A stretch of 64,000 bases of DNA from Pseudoalteromonas sp. SMS1. GTDB taxonomy: Bacteria > Pseudomonadota > Gammaproteobacteria > Enterobacterales > Alteromonadaceae. Location of the stretch: NCBI RefSeq assembly GCF_021530565.1, contig NZ_JAKGBI010000001.1:1-64000 (forward strand). The letters run 5' to 3'. How positions within the stretch are numbered: position 1 is the stretch's first letter; each line of letters begins with the position of its first letter. A program made the position numbers and the translations under genes. The notes under the pieces were generated by a model. That model saw only the letters and a list, made by a program, of their open reading frames with translations, was not told where the DNA came from and ran no database searches. Positions 46,601 through 54,409 of this stretch are shown piece by piece.

Positions 46601-48855
46601 TCGGTTCAATCGTAAGCAAAAGCATCTCTGTTTTGCCGTCAACTTCACTTGAGTTATCTGTATCTCATGACGATACAGTCAAACCAAATAGTGCTCTTTC
46701 CATCACCCTTAAAAGCAACCAAAATGCAGAGGTACAGATGTGGTTGGTTAATGACGCTTTATTTGATATTGCATACATACGACCACACGATATCAGCTTC
46801 CAAGCGCTCTATAATAGTCAATCATATGCATTGCCCTTTAATTCCTATTACAACCTAAAAGACTGGTCAGTGGACATGGATGGGCAATTGGATTCAACAT
46901 TATTAAAAACATTTAATCTGGATGCACATTCTCATAACACGCATTTTCGTCACCGTGCGATGCCACCGTTACAACGCAATGCACAAACCAAAATGGCGCA
47001 GTCAATATGGTTGGATACGCTTGCCGTAAAACAAGGACAAGCAACAACCATCAACGTCTCTATGCCTCAATTAATTGGTCGATGGAGGTTATTTGCACTG
47101 GCAGTGAATGAAACAGGCAACACACGATACGAAGCGCAAATCACGACCTCATCAGATATTGAATATGCCTTATATGTACCAAAAAAGGTGTTTGATCGCG
47201 ATAACGCAAAAGCTAGGCTGATAGTAACGAATCGCAGTAAAGCAGCAGTTTACGACAAAATAAACATCAAAATAAATGACGAACAAGTGGCCGTTCACAC
47301 CATCAACTTGAACGAAGGTGAGCGCACCACCTTGGAAATACCCTTAAAAGACTTGTCTGCCACACAACATCATATCTTAGTCGAAAGTGAAATTGATCCC
47401 AGTCGAAGCCAGACTTCACGATTTGAAGTCATAGAAAGCAGCTACCGCTTTAAACGGACTTTTAAAATTGACCAACAATCTGCTCGGACAGTGTTTTTAC
47501 CCAATGGTGAGCACATCAATCAAGGCCAAGTTATATCAACCAATAAAATGGCGCCAGACTGGCATGGGCTACTGGATTACCACAAAAGTTACCCCCATCA
47601 CTGCTGGGAGCAAACGCTATCTAGAACACTGAGTGTGACGAGCAACCCAGTGAGCGATAGCGTCGATATGTCCTTAAAAAGCATGCTTAATGTTGGAAGT
47701 ACTATCAATAGCACAAACCTAGGCTACCGTTATTTCGCAAGTTCCAGCGAGGACCCATTCTTAACAGCATATACCTTGTTGTCTCAACATTGGCTCAAAG
47801 ACACAGATTATCATTTTGAAATAAAGGACACTTTGGTAACCGCATTAAAACACACCCTGATAGATTCTTGGGAGTACAAAATAAACCTCAGCTCATCTAT
47901 GCACGTTCATGCAAACGATTGGTTGTTATGGGCTTTGGCTGAGCGTGGGCACCTAAGCCTGACAGAAGTCCGTAACATCAGAGATCGGGGCATGATAGAT
48001 ACCAAAAGTAATGTACTTCAGTTATTAGCCTTGAAAGCAGCAGGAGAAAAGCAGCTGCATATTGAACACGCACTAGAGCGGATAATAGGCGCTCAATACC
48101 GTGACAACAGTTACGCAGCTATCGGCTCAACTGAATCTAAGTGTCTTACGCTGTTATTGACAGAAAACTCGAAACTACAAAACGAGATTGCAAGGCAAGT
48201 AGTTGAGCGACAACTTGTAACCGGGCATTTTGGCAATACTTTAAATGATGCATTATGCACAAGAGCACTGCAAAACAGACCTTTCTCAGAACCGCTTTCA
48301 GCAACATTTGACCCGATTCATCGCAATGAATTTGTGACCGAGTATCGAATCAATACACAGGTAGAAGATGACTTTTATCTTCGTATTGAAACGAACAAAC
48401 CCTTTGAAGATGACAAACGCCAATTCTCCGGGCTCGGCGTGACTAAAACGTATCAAGTTTTAAACGGAAGCGAATGGGTAGATGCAAAGGTAAGTGAAAT
48501 CAAAGTCGGGCAACTGATTAAAGTAAGACTGTCCATATTTAGCCCAATAAACAGAGAACATGTGATGTTAAGCGACCGCCTTGCAAAAGGGCTCGTCGCT
48601 CTAAACCCTGCACATCGACAAAAGCAATACAGACAATGGCTAGGAAATATGGCTGAATCAGATCGTCCTATGATAAAAGAGATGGAAAAAATAACGTGGC
48701 ATAGATACAAACTAAACGCGGGTAGGACAGTTTTCGAGTACCTAGCTGAAGCACGATTCAATGGTACATATATCTCGCCTGCTGCTAAGGTCGAGTTAAT
48801 GTATGCACCTGAAATATTCGGTAGTTCAGGTGCTGATATATTGTCTTTGCATTAA
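43633..48855 (+). CDS. Bacterial alpha-2-macroglobulin family protein
   Basis: 1740 residues. Covalent protease trap of the periplasm or cell surface by family knowledge. Signal peptide ends near THA-QP with no lipobox, unlike lipoprotein E. coli YfhM. A series of macroglobulin (MG) domains fills the first 1100 residues. The A2M domain begins near LDTLAVKQGQATTINVSMP, and the thioester motif CWEQ (C1324-Q1327, context YPHHCWEQTLS) is intact. The helical thioester domain and receptor-like C-terminus follow. The usual partner pbpC is absent on both sides. There is no ribosome-binding site before the ATG; a 9-codon upstream frame overlaps it (TGATG). Confidence 0.9.
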   Translation: MLIKLLFCVFCLTALSTHAQPLQVSDVQFIENKRHLRQILITFNQPIARHGEVPTPRQIAAIKLNKSIKKHCHWRYHDLNRLSCDSYIQAPSYIPLPLTITTHFHGVHKQLGEEFQKVWTKRQFDFEHATVEKHTFSVVVNAFHEADQNVARAMLGKMLFTSNGEKIAPITTELNNMSNGLAKLNFTFANTVEFNEFKASLPKGFKATEQHVTTTAPIVVFNQPSISNSAKFLGLFCQTTSQQYKRINKGSFKTCAPEQLALGFSHPLKNRRDLSTIATDTHETHPVTVKHVVTEQALYFYHIALRGNTTYQLDLSRLTTEAGIHFDNTGSLLNYQTDKATAHWRIQSYLGKQFASSEKAQLTLYHKNASDLVVQYFDVNNSQGLLSWLNSPDKSNLHKPLSVNVSDDNKLHITQLPSSTLLNDESGIVFYDLSGNSASTQYSADLNYKHATPVSTVSDFGLKVFISSGLVVTASDFNTHFPIRATVSLICKNMDSPVFVGETDEKGHLYIPPKDWTRIVDNYRDNCWLWAQNEHKKAMVEIDTHKPKKTKGVVVFSQPIYKPNSPIDFSLLIKKHTVQGLITVTDDVQLSLHKVSDKAFEPIKLKAKSVSKFGLHQFSLPSGLSDEGDYWIQAKNDTDEITISEYIKVSEFIPPELVFSWRHPPSVSQSQSLEVIVSGKTYNGFPIKQFNGALKYSYQSMYSTPEGWPWSFNYNDSSELSGLSRSARTAELSLSNGKGTFEFELAQNLPLVTVNMHGTVTSESGESTFYRASIPYFSRDHYIGTKEKNQSLRVIALDETGEQVNENTVVYVVLEEQEKQMLCTGVTPYDCKIPPQYTGRLTFEVQSVDFDYRWTRTHYVFADEPDESPSSSPFVINGDDNTQVGETYKLAIQAGQAGSATIFINAGEYQQVIQTELNQGHNTIDIDVSQELLPGFNVHVFMPFDTQQQETIKKQHTKEMHEIFERLKSQFQHFPASINYLGLPKKLSLFGSIVSKSISVLPSTSLELSVSHDDTVKPNSALSITLKSNQNAEVQMWLVNDALFDIAYIRPHDISFQALYNSQSYALPFNSYYNLKDWSVDMDGQLDSTLLKTFNLDAHSHNTHFRHRAMPPLQRNAQTKMAQSIWLDTLAVKQGQATTINVSMPQLIGRWRLFALAVNETGNTRYEAQITTSSDIEYALYVPKKVFDRDNAKARLIVTNRSKAAVYDKINIKINDEQVAVHTINLNEGERTTLEIPLKDLSATQHHILVESEIDPSRSQTSRFEVIESSYRFKRTFKIDQQSARTVFLPNGEHINQGQVISTNKMAPDWHGLLDYHKSYPHHCWEQTLSRTLSVTSNPVSDSVDMSLKSMLNVGSTINSTNLGYRYFASSSEDPFLTAYTLLSQHWLKDTDYHFEIKDTLVTALKHTLIDSWEYKINLSSSMHVHANDWLLWALAERGHLSLTEVRNIRDRGMIDTKSNVLQLLALKAAGEKQLHIEHALERIIGAQYRDNSYAAIGSTESKCLTLLLTENSKLQNEIARQVVERQLVTGHFGNTLNDALCTRALQNRPFSEPLSATFDPIHRNEFVTEYRINTQVEDDFYLRIETNKPFEDDKRQFSGLGVTKTYQVLNGSEWVDAKVSEIKVGQLIKVRLSIFSPINREHVMLSDRLAKGLVALNPAHRQKQYRQWLGNMAESDRPMIKEMEKITWHRYKLNAGRTVFEYLAEARFNGTYISPAAKVELMYAPEIFGSSGADILSLH

Positions 48856-48869
48856 ACATGCGAACAAAT

Positions 48870-49016
48870 TTACGTTTTAGTGTCGTCTTTGCGTTTATTT
48901 TTTTTACGCGTGTTTTCTAACTTGGCTCTCTGCGCTTTGCCGAATAAAAAAAGTAAGCAAATAACCAATATAACGAGCACAAGTGAAAAGCTTGCACTGT
49001 ATGTCACATCTGCCAT
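48870..49016 (-). CDS. Small single-span membrane protein, 48 aa
   Basis: Short frame with its own signals: TTGAAC (49061-49056), 16 bp, CATAAT (49039-49034), AAAGGG (49031-49026), 9 nt, ATG. The peptide has a polar N-terminus (MADVTYSAS), one membrane helix (about 10-26, very rich in L, V and I) and a strongly charged C-terminal tail with many Lys/Arg (KNKRKDDTKT). Positive tail after the helix predicts N-out, C-in. No known family is recognised. It lies between the macroglobulin end and the cytochrome b561 terminator. Confidence 0.5.
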   Translation of the reverse strand: MADVTYSASFSLVLVILVICLLFLFGKAQRAKLENTRKKNKRKDDTKT

Positions 49017-49059
49017 CTCAGCACGCCCTTTAAATTATGTCATTAAAAGATAGTGGTTC

Positions 49060-49091
49060 AAATAGCAAAAAGCGCGCGCTTTTTGCTATTT
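49060..49091. terminator. Perfect 32-bp palindrome, terminator of cytochrome b561 gene
   Basis: AAATAGCAAAAAGCGC followed at once by its exact reverse complement (16-bp arms, no spacer). It sits 15 bp after the b561 stop. On the minus strand the right arm gives the T-run. Confidence 0.85.
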
Positions 49092-49106
49092 CTGCGTAGA
49101 AAAAGT

Positions 49107-49646
49107 TTACGCTTTTCCTGTCATTCTGTTGAGCGTATCGTCCTTATCTATAAAGTGATGCTTTAATGCGCCGGCTATATGCAAGAAAATAGCCGCACCC
49201 AAACAATAGCCGATCACCCAATGCGCGGTTTTCGCAATCACAAACACAGACTCGTTATAAGACACAATGTCATCATCGACAATATTTTCGCTGATTAAAG
49301 ATATCCCAAAGACATCAAGGCCATAGCCACCAAAGCCGGAGTAAAGCATGCCGGTAACTGGCATCAATATCGTACCAATAAGGAGCACCCAGTGAATAAT
49401 GTGTGACACTTTTTGTTCCCACACTTTATGGGCTTCATTTGTCGATGGAAACCCTTTAACCAAACGATAAATTACTCTTGGTAGTATCAGCAAAATAGCC
49501 AAAACGCCAAAACTTTTGTGGAGATCATACAACGCCCAAATTTCAAACGTCGCCATCACAAAACCAACAATAAGTAGACTCAACATCGTCAAGCCTACAA
49601 GCCAATGCAAACCTCGGGTCGCCAAAGTATATGTGTTATTTTTCAT
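49107..49646 (-). CDS. Cytochrome b561
   Basis: 179-residue inner-membrane dihaem protein with four helices of the bacterial b561 (CybB/YodB) family. N-terminal RGLHWLVGLTMLSLLIVGF and later DLHKSFGVLAILLILPRVIYR, SHIIHWVLLIGTILMPVTGM and KTAHWVIGYCLGAAIFLHIAGALKHH carry the haem-ligand histidines. By family it oxidises quinol and may reduce superoxide. Monocistronic. Confidence 0.92.
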   Translation of the reverse strand: MKNNTYTLATRGLHWLVGLTMLSLLIVGFVMATFEIWALYDLHKSFGVLAILLILPRVIYRLVKGFPSTNEAHKVWEQKVSHIIHWVLLIGTILMPVTGMLYSGFGGYGLDVFGISLISENIVDDDIVSYNESVFVIAKTAHWVIGYCLGAAIFLHIAGALKHHFIDKDDTLNRMTGKA

Positions 49647-49981
49647 AGTTTATACCTGTATATATCCTTGGAATCTAATTTAAACTGAGTATATGGCAGT
49701 GTGAAGTAGTTAGGGACAAATGGATTAAATTTGGGCTGTATTGACAGACTCCTCCATTCGTCACAATGCTTAGCTATTGATTTATTTATGTATATTTTAG
49801 TTATTAAAATTAACTTAATAAATTCTAAGCTAAACTAACTTATCCACTTTGCCAATTCTTCCGGGCGGTAGATTGCCATTTTGTAAACTATGTGTAAAGT
49901 AAAATAAGGAGGGTTGGCCATTACAACATGGTCGAATGTCTGTTCAAGCAACGAAGAAATTCGCGGCGAGCACAGAGGGTA
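49647..49981. other. Gene-free stretch
   Basis: About 335 bp between the b561 promoter side and the end of the LytTR gene. AT-rich on the left. An AAGGAGG-like purine run near 49909 precedes an ATG at 49928, but that frame only runs antisense into the LytTR gene. I see no supported gene. Confidence 0.35.
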
Positions 49982-50839
49982 TCATTCTATACATGCTCGC
50001 ATTTTGCTGCGCTTGCTTTTACTTACCGGCACGGCTTCACCACTAGTCAAACGTACTTCCCCGTGTCCAGAACGGTAATTCTTAAGTGATTCAACTTTGT
50101 TTAAGTTTACTAAATAAGAACGATGGCACCTTAAGAAACGAACGTCGTCCAACATTGATTCAAGTTCTTTCAAAGTAAGCCTCACAAGGTGCACGGTAGT
50201 TGCGGTTTGTATTTCGAGATAGTTCCCACAGGCTTGAACAAAGTGGATGTCTTCTTGAGATATCTCTAGATTCGGATTCTTAAAGGATAGATTGTCACTT
50301 TTTTTCTCGGGCGATGAACAACTAATGTGACTTTTTTCTGTATTGTCGCTCACCATTAGATCTCGATGGGCCCCATTGTCCAGTTCTACTTGAACACAAG
50401 TTGAAGCACTCGACTCTGATTCCATTTTCAACTTCATTTTCCAGACAGTGGCGATAGCAAAAAATGCAATTACATGTTTATGCCAATTGAAGAAGAGGCT
50501 TTCCTGCCAGTGAATTTCCTCTAGGAAAACATCCATAGAGGTATTAATGAGTAAAGCTATCCCAATTGCATACAATCCGAAAACAACAAAATGCGGCAAG
50601 GGGTTTACACGTGAGCGCGATGTATTAAATGCATAACAAAGCGCGGGCGTCATTACGAGCCAAACGCCAAACTCTTTTAAAGACCAGCTAATTGAGGACA
50701 GCAAATCGACGCTTTCTTCGGCGATAAACACACTATGCACGGTGCAATTCAAGCAAATAGTAAAAATCACCACCAGCCAACCAAGTAAAATCAACTGATA
50801 GTCTTCCAAACGTTTCAGATTGTTAAAAATCGATTGCAC
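49982..50839 (-). CDS. Membrane-bound LytTR-family transcriptional regulator
   Basis: 285 residues from GTG 50839 (after AGGGGCAAAATAAG); the frame also allows GTG 50890, which has no ribosome-binding site. Four membrane helices (about 15-140), a polar linker rich in Ser, and a C-terminal LytTR DNA-binding domain (about 190-285) with EDIHFVQACGNYLEIQT, FLRCHRSYLVNLNKVESL and GEAVPVSKSKR. There is no receiver domain, so signal input is through the membrane part. No sensor partner is adjacent. Its target may be itself or nearby genes. Confidence 0.85.
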   Translation of the reverse strand: MQSIFNNLKRLEDYQLILLGWLVVIFTICLNCTVHSVFIAEESVDLLSSISWSLKEFGVWLVMTPALCYAFNTSRSRVNPLPHFVVFGLYAIGIALLINTSMDVFLEEIHWQESLFFNWHKHVIAFFAIATVWKMKLKMESESSASTCVQVELDNGAHRDLMVSDNTEKSHISCSSPEKKSDNLSFKNPNLEISQEDIHFVQACGNYLEIQTATTVHLVRLTLKELESMLDDVRFLRCHRSYLVNLNKVESLKNYRSGHGEVRLTSGEAVPVSKSKRSKMRACIE

Positions 50840-51040
50840 CTTATTTTGCCCCTGCGTTAAAGCGCTACATCCAATAGCAATTATTTGCACAGGCCACAGT
50901 GTACATATTCATCGCATAGTTGCAATAATATTCATGGAATAAACTCAGACAAAAACGCTTACTGAGAAGACATAGAGTAAGCAAAAATATTGAGGTAACC
51001 ACGCTTAGACACATCATGGTTACCACTATTTTAGGGATGG

Positions 51041-52393
51041 CTAAACAAAAAGGTTAGGCGCCTGACCAAATTTGCTCAAATTCGGAAACACTGTGTTTAA
51101 TGCATTCTCATCCAATCCTAACCAACTACCAAGAGAGGCAGCATATTGGTCCACTGCCATGGTTGGGATAAGCCGACCGCTGCCAGCGTCTAATTCATGG
51201 TTGAACTCTGCTTGTGGTATGTCTCCAAAAATTGTACCACCATTAATTGCACCACCCATAACAAAGTGATGCGCTCCCCAGCCATGATCAGTACCGTCTC
51301 CATTAATGGCCAGTGTCCGACCGAAATCAGAGGCTGTAAAAAGCGTTACATTCTTACTTAAGCCCATACTCTCCATCGCTGTATTAAAAGCTGTCAACGC
51401 GCCATCGAGCGCTGTTTGCAGCCTTGGCAAGCTTCTTACTTGTTCTGAATGCGTGTCAAATCCCCCCATCGCAACGACAAAAATCTGTCTTTTAGTTTGA
51501 AGTTGATCCCGTATCGCAATTGCCTTAGTCACAGACTCTAACTGTCGTCCTAGCGGCGTTTTTGGAAAAGTCGGAATAGTCAGTGTTTGACCCGAGATCG
51601 CGCGATTGTACATGTCGTTGGCATCAAATGATTGACTCGTTTTGGTACTTACATCCTGTTGCAAAACATGATTCGTTTGGTGACCAAGTGCGCTGAAATG
51701 TGCTTGAACCTCATCATTGTCGGCAAACTGCTCAAGAACGTCGATGGTTGCGGCTTTACCATCTGTGACGTGATAGGGCGTCGTATTAGTGCCTGTTACT
51801 AACAGTCCAGCACTGGATGTGGTGACCGCTGAGAACGTATTTGCTTGCTGTGCGCCCGAACTAATCAATGCGTCATTGAGACGCCCGGCCCAGCCATACT
51901 GTGCTCCCTCTGCTTTGCCTGACATCCAGGTGCTTTGCTGATCATTATGTGAAAACAGCCTTGAGGGGAGCTTAGCAGTATCGGCTTTGATAGCACTCGC
52001 GGTAACAGGTTCTAGTAACGGCCCAACATTGCCGACAATGGATAATTTACCTGTTTGATACAAATTAGCGATACCAGCCATTTCTGGCGGCAGCGCAAAC
52101 CGCCTAGTTAAAAATCTATCTGGCGTATTAATTGGAACCAACCCCGTCAAATCTCTTTTAGTTTGATACTGGCTTAAAAGGGGCTGTCTAATTTGAGCCC
52201 ATTTATTATAACTGTCCGTATCATATGGAATGATGGTGTCATGATTATCCATTCCGCCGTATAGAAAAACACATACTAATGCTCGATACTCTTCGCTTTC
52301 GACTTGTGTATTTGCTAACACTTCGCCCATGTTTAAAATAGAAGAAGCAACAACACTAGCACTGGCTGATTTTAAGAATTTGCGTCTATTCAT
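51041..52393 (-). CDS. DUF1501 family protein (Tat-exported)
   Basis: 450 residues. It opens with a Tat-type signal (MNRRKFLKSASASVVASS). The sulfatase-like DUF1501 fold shows FLYGGMDNHDTIIPYD near the start, GGFDTHSEQ in the middle, and SDFGRTLAINGDGTDHGWG with HHFVMGG near the end. Its biochemical function is unknown. It follows the DUF1800 gene by 11 bp. This pair is conserved in many bacteria and suggests a shared exported complex. Confidence 0.92.
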   Translation of the reverse strand: MNRRKFLKSASASVVASSILNMGEVLANTQVESEEYRALVCVFLYGGMDNHDTIIPYDTDSYNKWAQIRQPLLSQYQTKRDLTGLVPINTPDRFLTRRFALPPEMAGIANLYQTGKLSIVGNVGPLLEPVTASAIKADTAKLPSRLFSHNDQQSTWMSGKAEGAQYGWAGRLNDALISSGAQQANTFSAVTTSSAGLLVTGTNTTPYHVTDGKAATIDVLEQFADNDEVQAHFSALGHQTNHVLQQDVSTKTSQSFDANDMYNRAISGQTLTIPTFPKTPLGRQLESVTKAIAIRDQLQTKRQIFVVAMGGFDTHSEQVRSLPRLQTALDGALTAFNTAMESMGLSKNVTLFTASDFGRTLAINGDGTDHGWGAHHFVMGGAINGGTIFGDIPQAEFNHELDAGSGRLIPTMAVDQYAASLGSWLGLDENALNTVFPNLSKFGQAPNLFV

Positions 52394-52404
52394 AGTATTA
52401 GGTC

Positions 52405-54297
52405 CTACTTTTGAACAAGGTAATCTGGCGAAGACATCACCATCAAGATGGCTAAATGTACGCGTGGTAGATAGCCATCTTCTTCGTCACTTGGAATTTG
52501 TGATAGGGCCGCACGTATATTTGCTTTCGTTTGCGTGCTCATTTGGTTTGCACACAGTAACAAGTCAAGATAATCCACCAATTTATCAGGTGTCTGCGCA
52601 ATGTCTAATAGCGCCTGATAGTTTGGTTTAAAGCTCTGCAGTGCTTTTTGGAAATCGAAGTCGACACCAATTTCGTCAAATTCCTCTTTTAACTCGTCAA
52701 TATCAGCTTCTTGTTGCTGTCCCATGACAAAGTACGTCATGAAATTGATGTAACCCGGAATAGAGCTCGCATTCATGATCTGTAGCTCTGGTGCGACAAG
52801 TCCTAGCTGTGCACTAGCAGTACCAGGCGCTTTGTATCCAGGTCGAAAATAATTAAACACGCTTGGTGAACGATAGGGGTGTTGGCCCAACGCGGCACTG
52901 GCACCTGTTTCCCATAACTGAGAAATATATTTAGGCTCGATGTTCTCTACGTTAAAGGCCCGCGCCCAATGGGTAAAGCGCAGTATGGGTTCTCTCACTT
53001 TTCCCCCAGTGGTTGGCGCCAACTGTCTCGCTTCTTGGTCAAACAAAATCGCTGCTAGAGTAGCCGCTAAATCACCTCTTTGCTGCTGTCCTACTGACGT
53101 TCCATCTGGCAATGTGTATCGCCCAGTCTCGAAAGCTGCAACAGTCCTAGATACATAATCGGCGCTTGGATTGGATGTGACCAGACGTTGTATTAATTGC
53201 TTGGTAACAAATGGCGCAAGATTAGCGTGGTTAAAGATATGATCTAACGCTTGTGTAATTGAAGCCTGCGCATCAGTCCCAGGAGCGATAGTGTTGCCTA
53301 AAAATGTTTTTTCTTTTTCAGAGTGAGACTCTGGAAAAATCTGCATTGGCATTGTGAATCGCGTATTGATAAGCTCTTCTGGATCATCTTCATTGAGATT
53401 CAATCCAGTAAACACACGCGCGAGACCGGTAATATCACTGTTATCATAGAGTTCTACAATGTCTCCTTCTGTATTTTGAACGACAGTACCGTCATGATTT
53501 AACGCGACCACACCAAGTGTGAACAATTGCAGAAGCTCACGGGCATAATTTTCGTCAGGCATCCTACCTGTTTGTTCATTGCCTTTTTCGTTGCCCATAT
53601 ATGTCAAGTAGTGTCCCATGGCGGGCGAGTAAGTGATGAGTTCTAATAGCGTACGGTAATTGCCAAATGCATTGGTGATCAATAAATCCTGATACGCCGC
53701 AACCGCTTCTGGAATATCCGTAAGCACTTCGCCCCCCGCATTCGATACCACCAGCAATTCTGACAGCGCAAATGCCATTCTTTGTCTTAACTGGTCTTCT
53801 CCTGCAATACTGTTGCGCCAAAAAGCCAAAGAAGTTTGTTCAATATGAAACAAGTTAAATTCATCGTCGGGATCATTGGGCGCTGCGGCAACAACAGCTG
53901 GTAACACCAAGCTCGCCGGCAGTGCCAACTGGTTTTTAAACCACTCAGATGCACTTGTTCCGTGTAGATTGACTATTTGCTGTGGAGTCACGCCAAAAGT
54001 CGCTTGTTGAACAAATCTCGATACGCGTTCAGGAGAGGAAAATGTATCATCGACCTGTGTTGGGCCATCAGAATCATCATTGTCGGCGTCCGGTTCGCCT
54101 TGATCTGAATCGCTGTTGTCAGTTTGACTGTTGTTATTGGCATTATCCTGACCTGAATGAGAGCTCTGATCAGCTGTATTATTGTTGTTAGCGAGATTAC
54201 TATTGGCTTGTTCTCCACCCCCGTTTCCTCCACAACCCACTAAAAAGCTGAAGAATAAAGCAAAGACGTAGTGTTTATTCATACCATTTAATGTCAT
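52405..54297 (-). CDS. DUF1800 family lipoprotein
   Basis: 630 residues. ATG 54297 follows AAGGGGCCAAATC. The signal ends in a lipobox LVGC, so it is a lipoprotein. A long low-complexity linker rich in N, S, D and Q (about 25-85) precedes the DUF1800 domain: RFVQQATFGVTPQQI, ENYARELLQLFTLGV and YRSPSVFNYFRPGYKAPG. Function unknown. It is first in the operon with DUF1501. An operator-like palindrome at 54382-54399, shared with the promoter of the two-component system upstream, suggests control by that regulator. Confidence 0.92.
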   Translation of the reverse strand: MTLNGMNKHYVFALFFSFLVGCGGNGGGEQANSNLANNNNTADQSSHSGQDNANNNSQTDNSDSDQGEPDADNDDSDGPTQVDDTFSSPERVSRFVQQATFGVTPQQIVNLHGTSASEWFKNQLALPASLVLPAVVAAAPNDPDDEFNLFHIEQTSLAFWRNSIAGEDQLRQRMAFALSELLVVSNAGGEVLTDIPEAVAAYQDLLITNAFGNYRTLLELITYSPAMGHYLTYMGNEKGNEQTGRMPDENYARELLQLFTLGVVALNHDGTVVQNTEGDIVELYDNSDITGLARVFTGLNLNEDDPEELINTRFTMPMQIFPESHSEKEKTFLGNTIAPGTDAQASITQALDHIFNHANLAPFVTKQLIQRLVTSNPSADYVSRTVAAFETGRYTLPDGTSVGQQQRGDLAATLAAILFDQEARQLAPTTGGKVREPILRFTHWARAFNVENIEPKYISQLWETGASAALGQHPYRSPSVFNYFRPGYKAPGTASAQLGLVAPELQIMNASSIPGYINFMTYFVMGQQQEADIDELKEEFDEIGVDFDFQKALQSFKPNYQALLDIAQTPDKLVDYLDLLLCANQMSTQTKANIRAALSQIPSDEEDGYLPRVHLAILMVMSSPDYLVQK

Positions 54298-54370
54298 GAT
54301 TTGGCCCCTTGGTTATTGTTTTCATTACAATAAGTGTAGAGCCAAATAGGCGGTTTGTGTTTTACACTTC

Positions 54371-54399
54371 CCATACAGAAACCATACAAAATTGTATGG
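54371..54399 (-). promoter_or_regulatory. Operator-like repeat before the DUF1800-DUF1501 operon
   Basis: CCATACAAAATTGTATGG (54382-54399) has arms CCATACAA/TTGTATGG. A further CCATACAG starts 11 bp to its left (54371), one helical turn away, as in OmpR-family sites. The core ATACAA-N2-TTGTAT recurs at 56515-56528 before the response regulator gene. Confidence 0.65.
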
Positions 54400-54409
54400 T
54401 GAAACATGG

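Noticed and set aside
48453..48761. 102-residue frame antisense within the macroglobulin gene
   Set aside because: It is a shadow of the real coding frame, with no start signals.
49928..50050. Small ORF after an AAGGAGG-like run
   Set aside because: It only reads antisense through the LytTR gene end, and the spacing to the ATG is too long.
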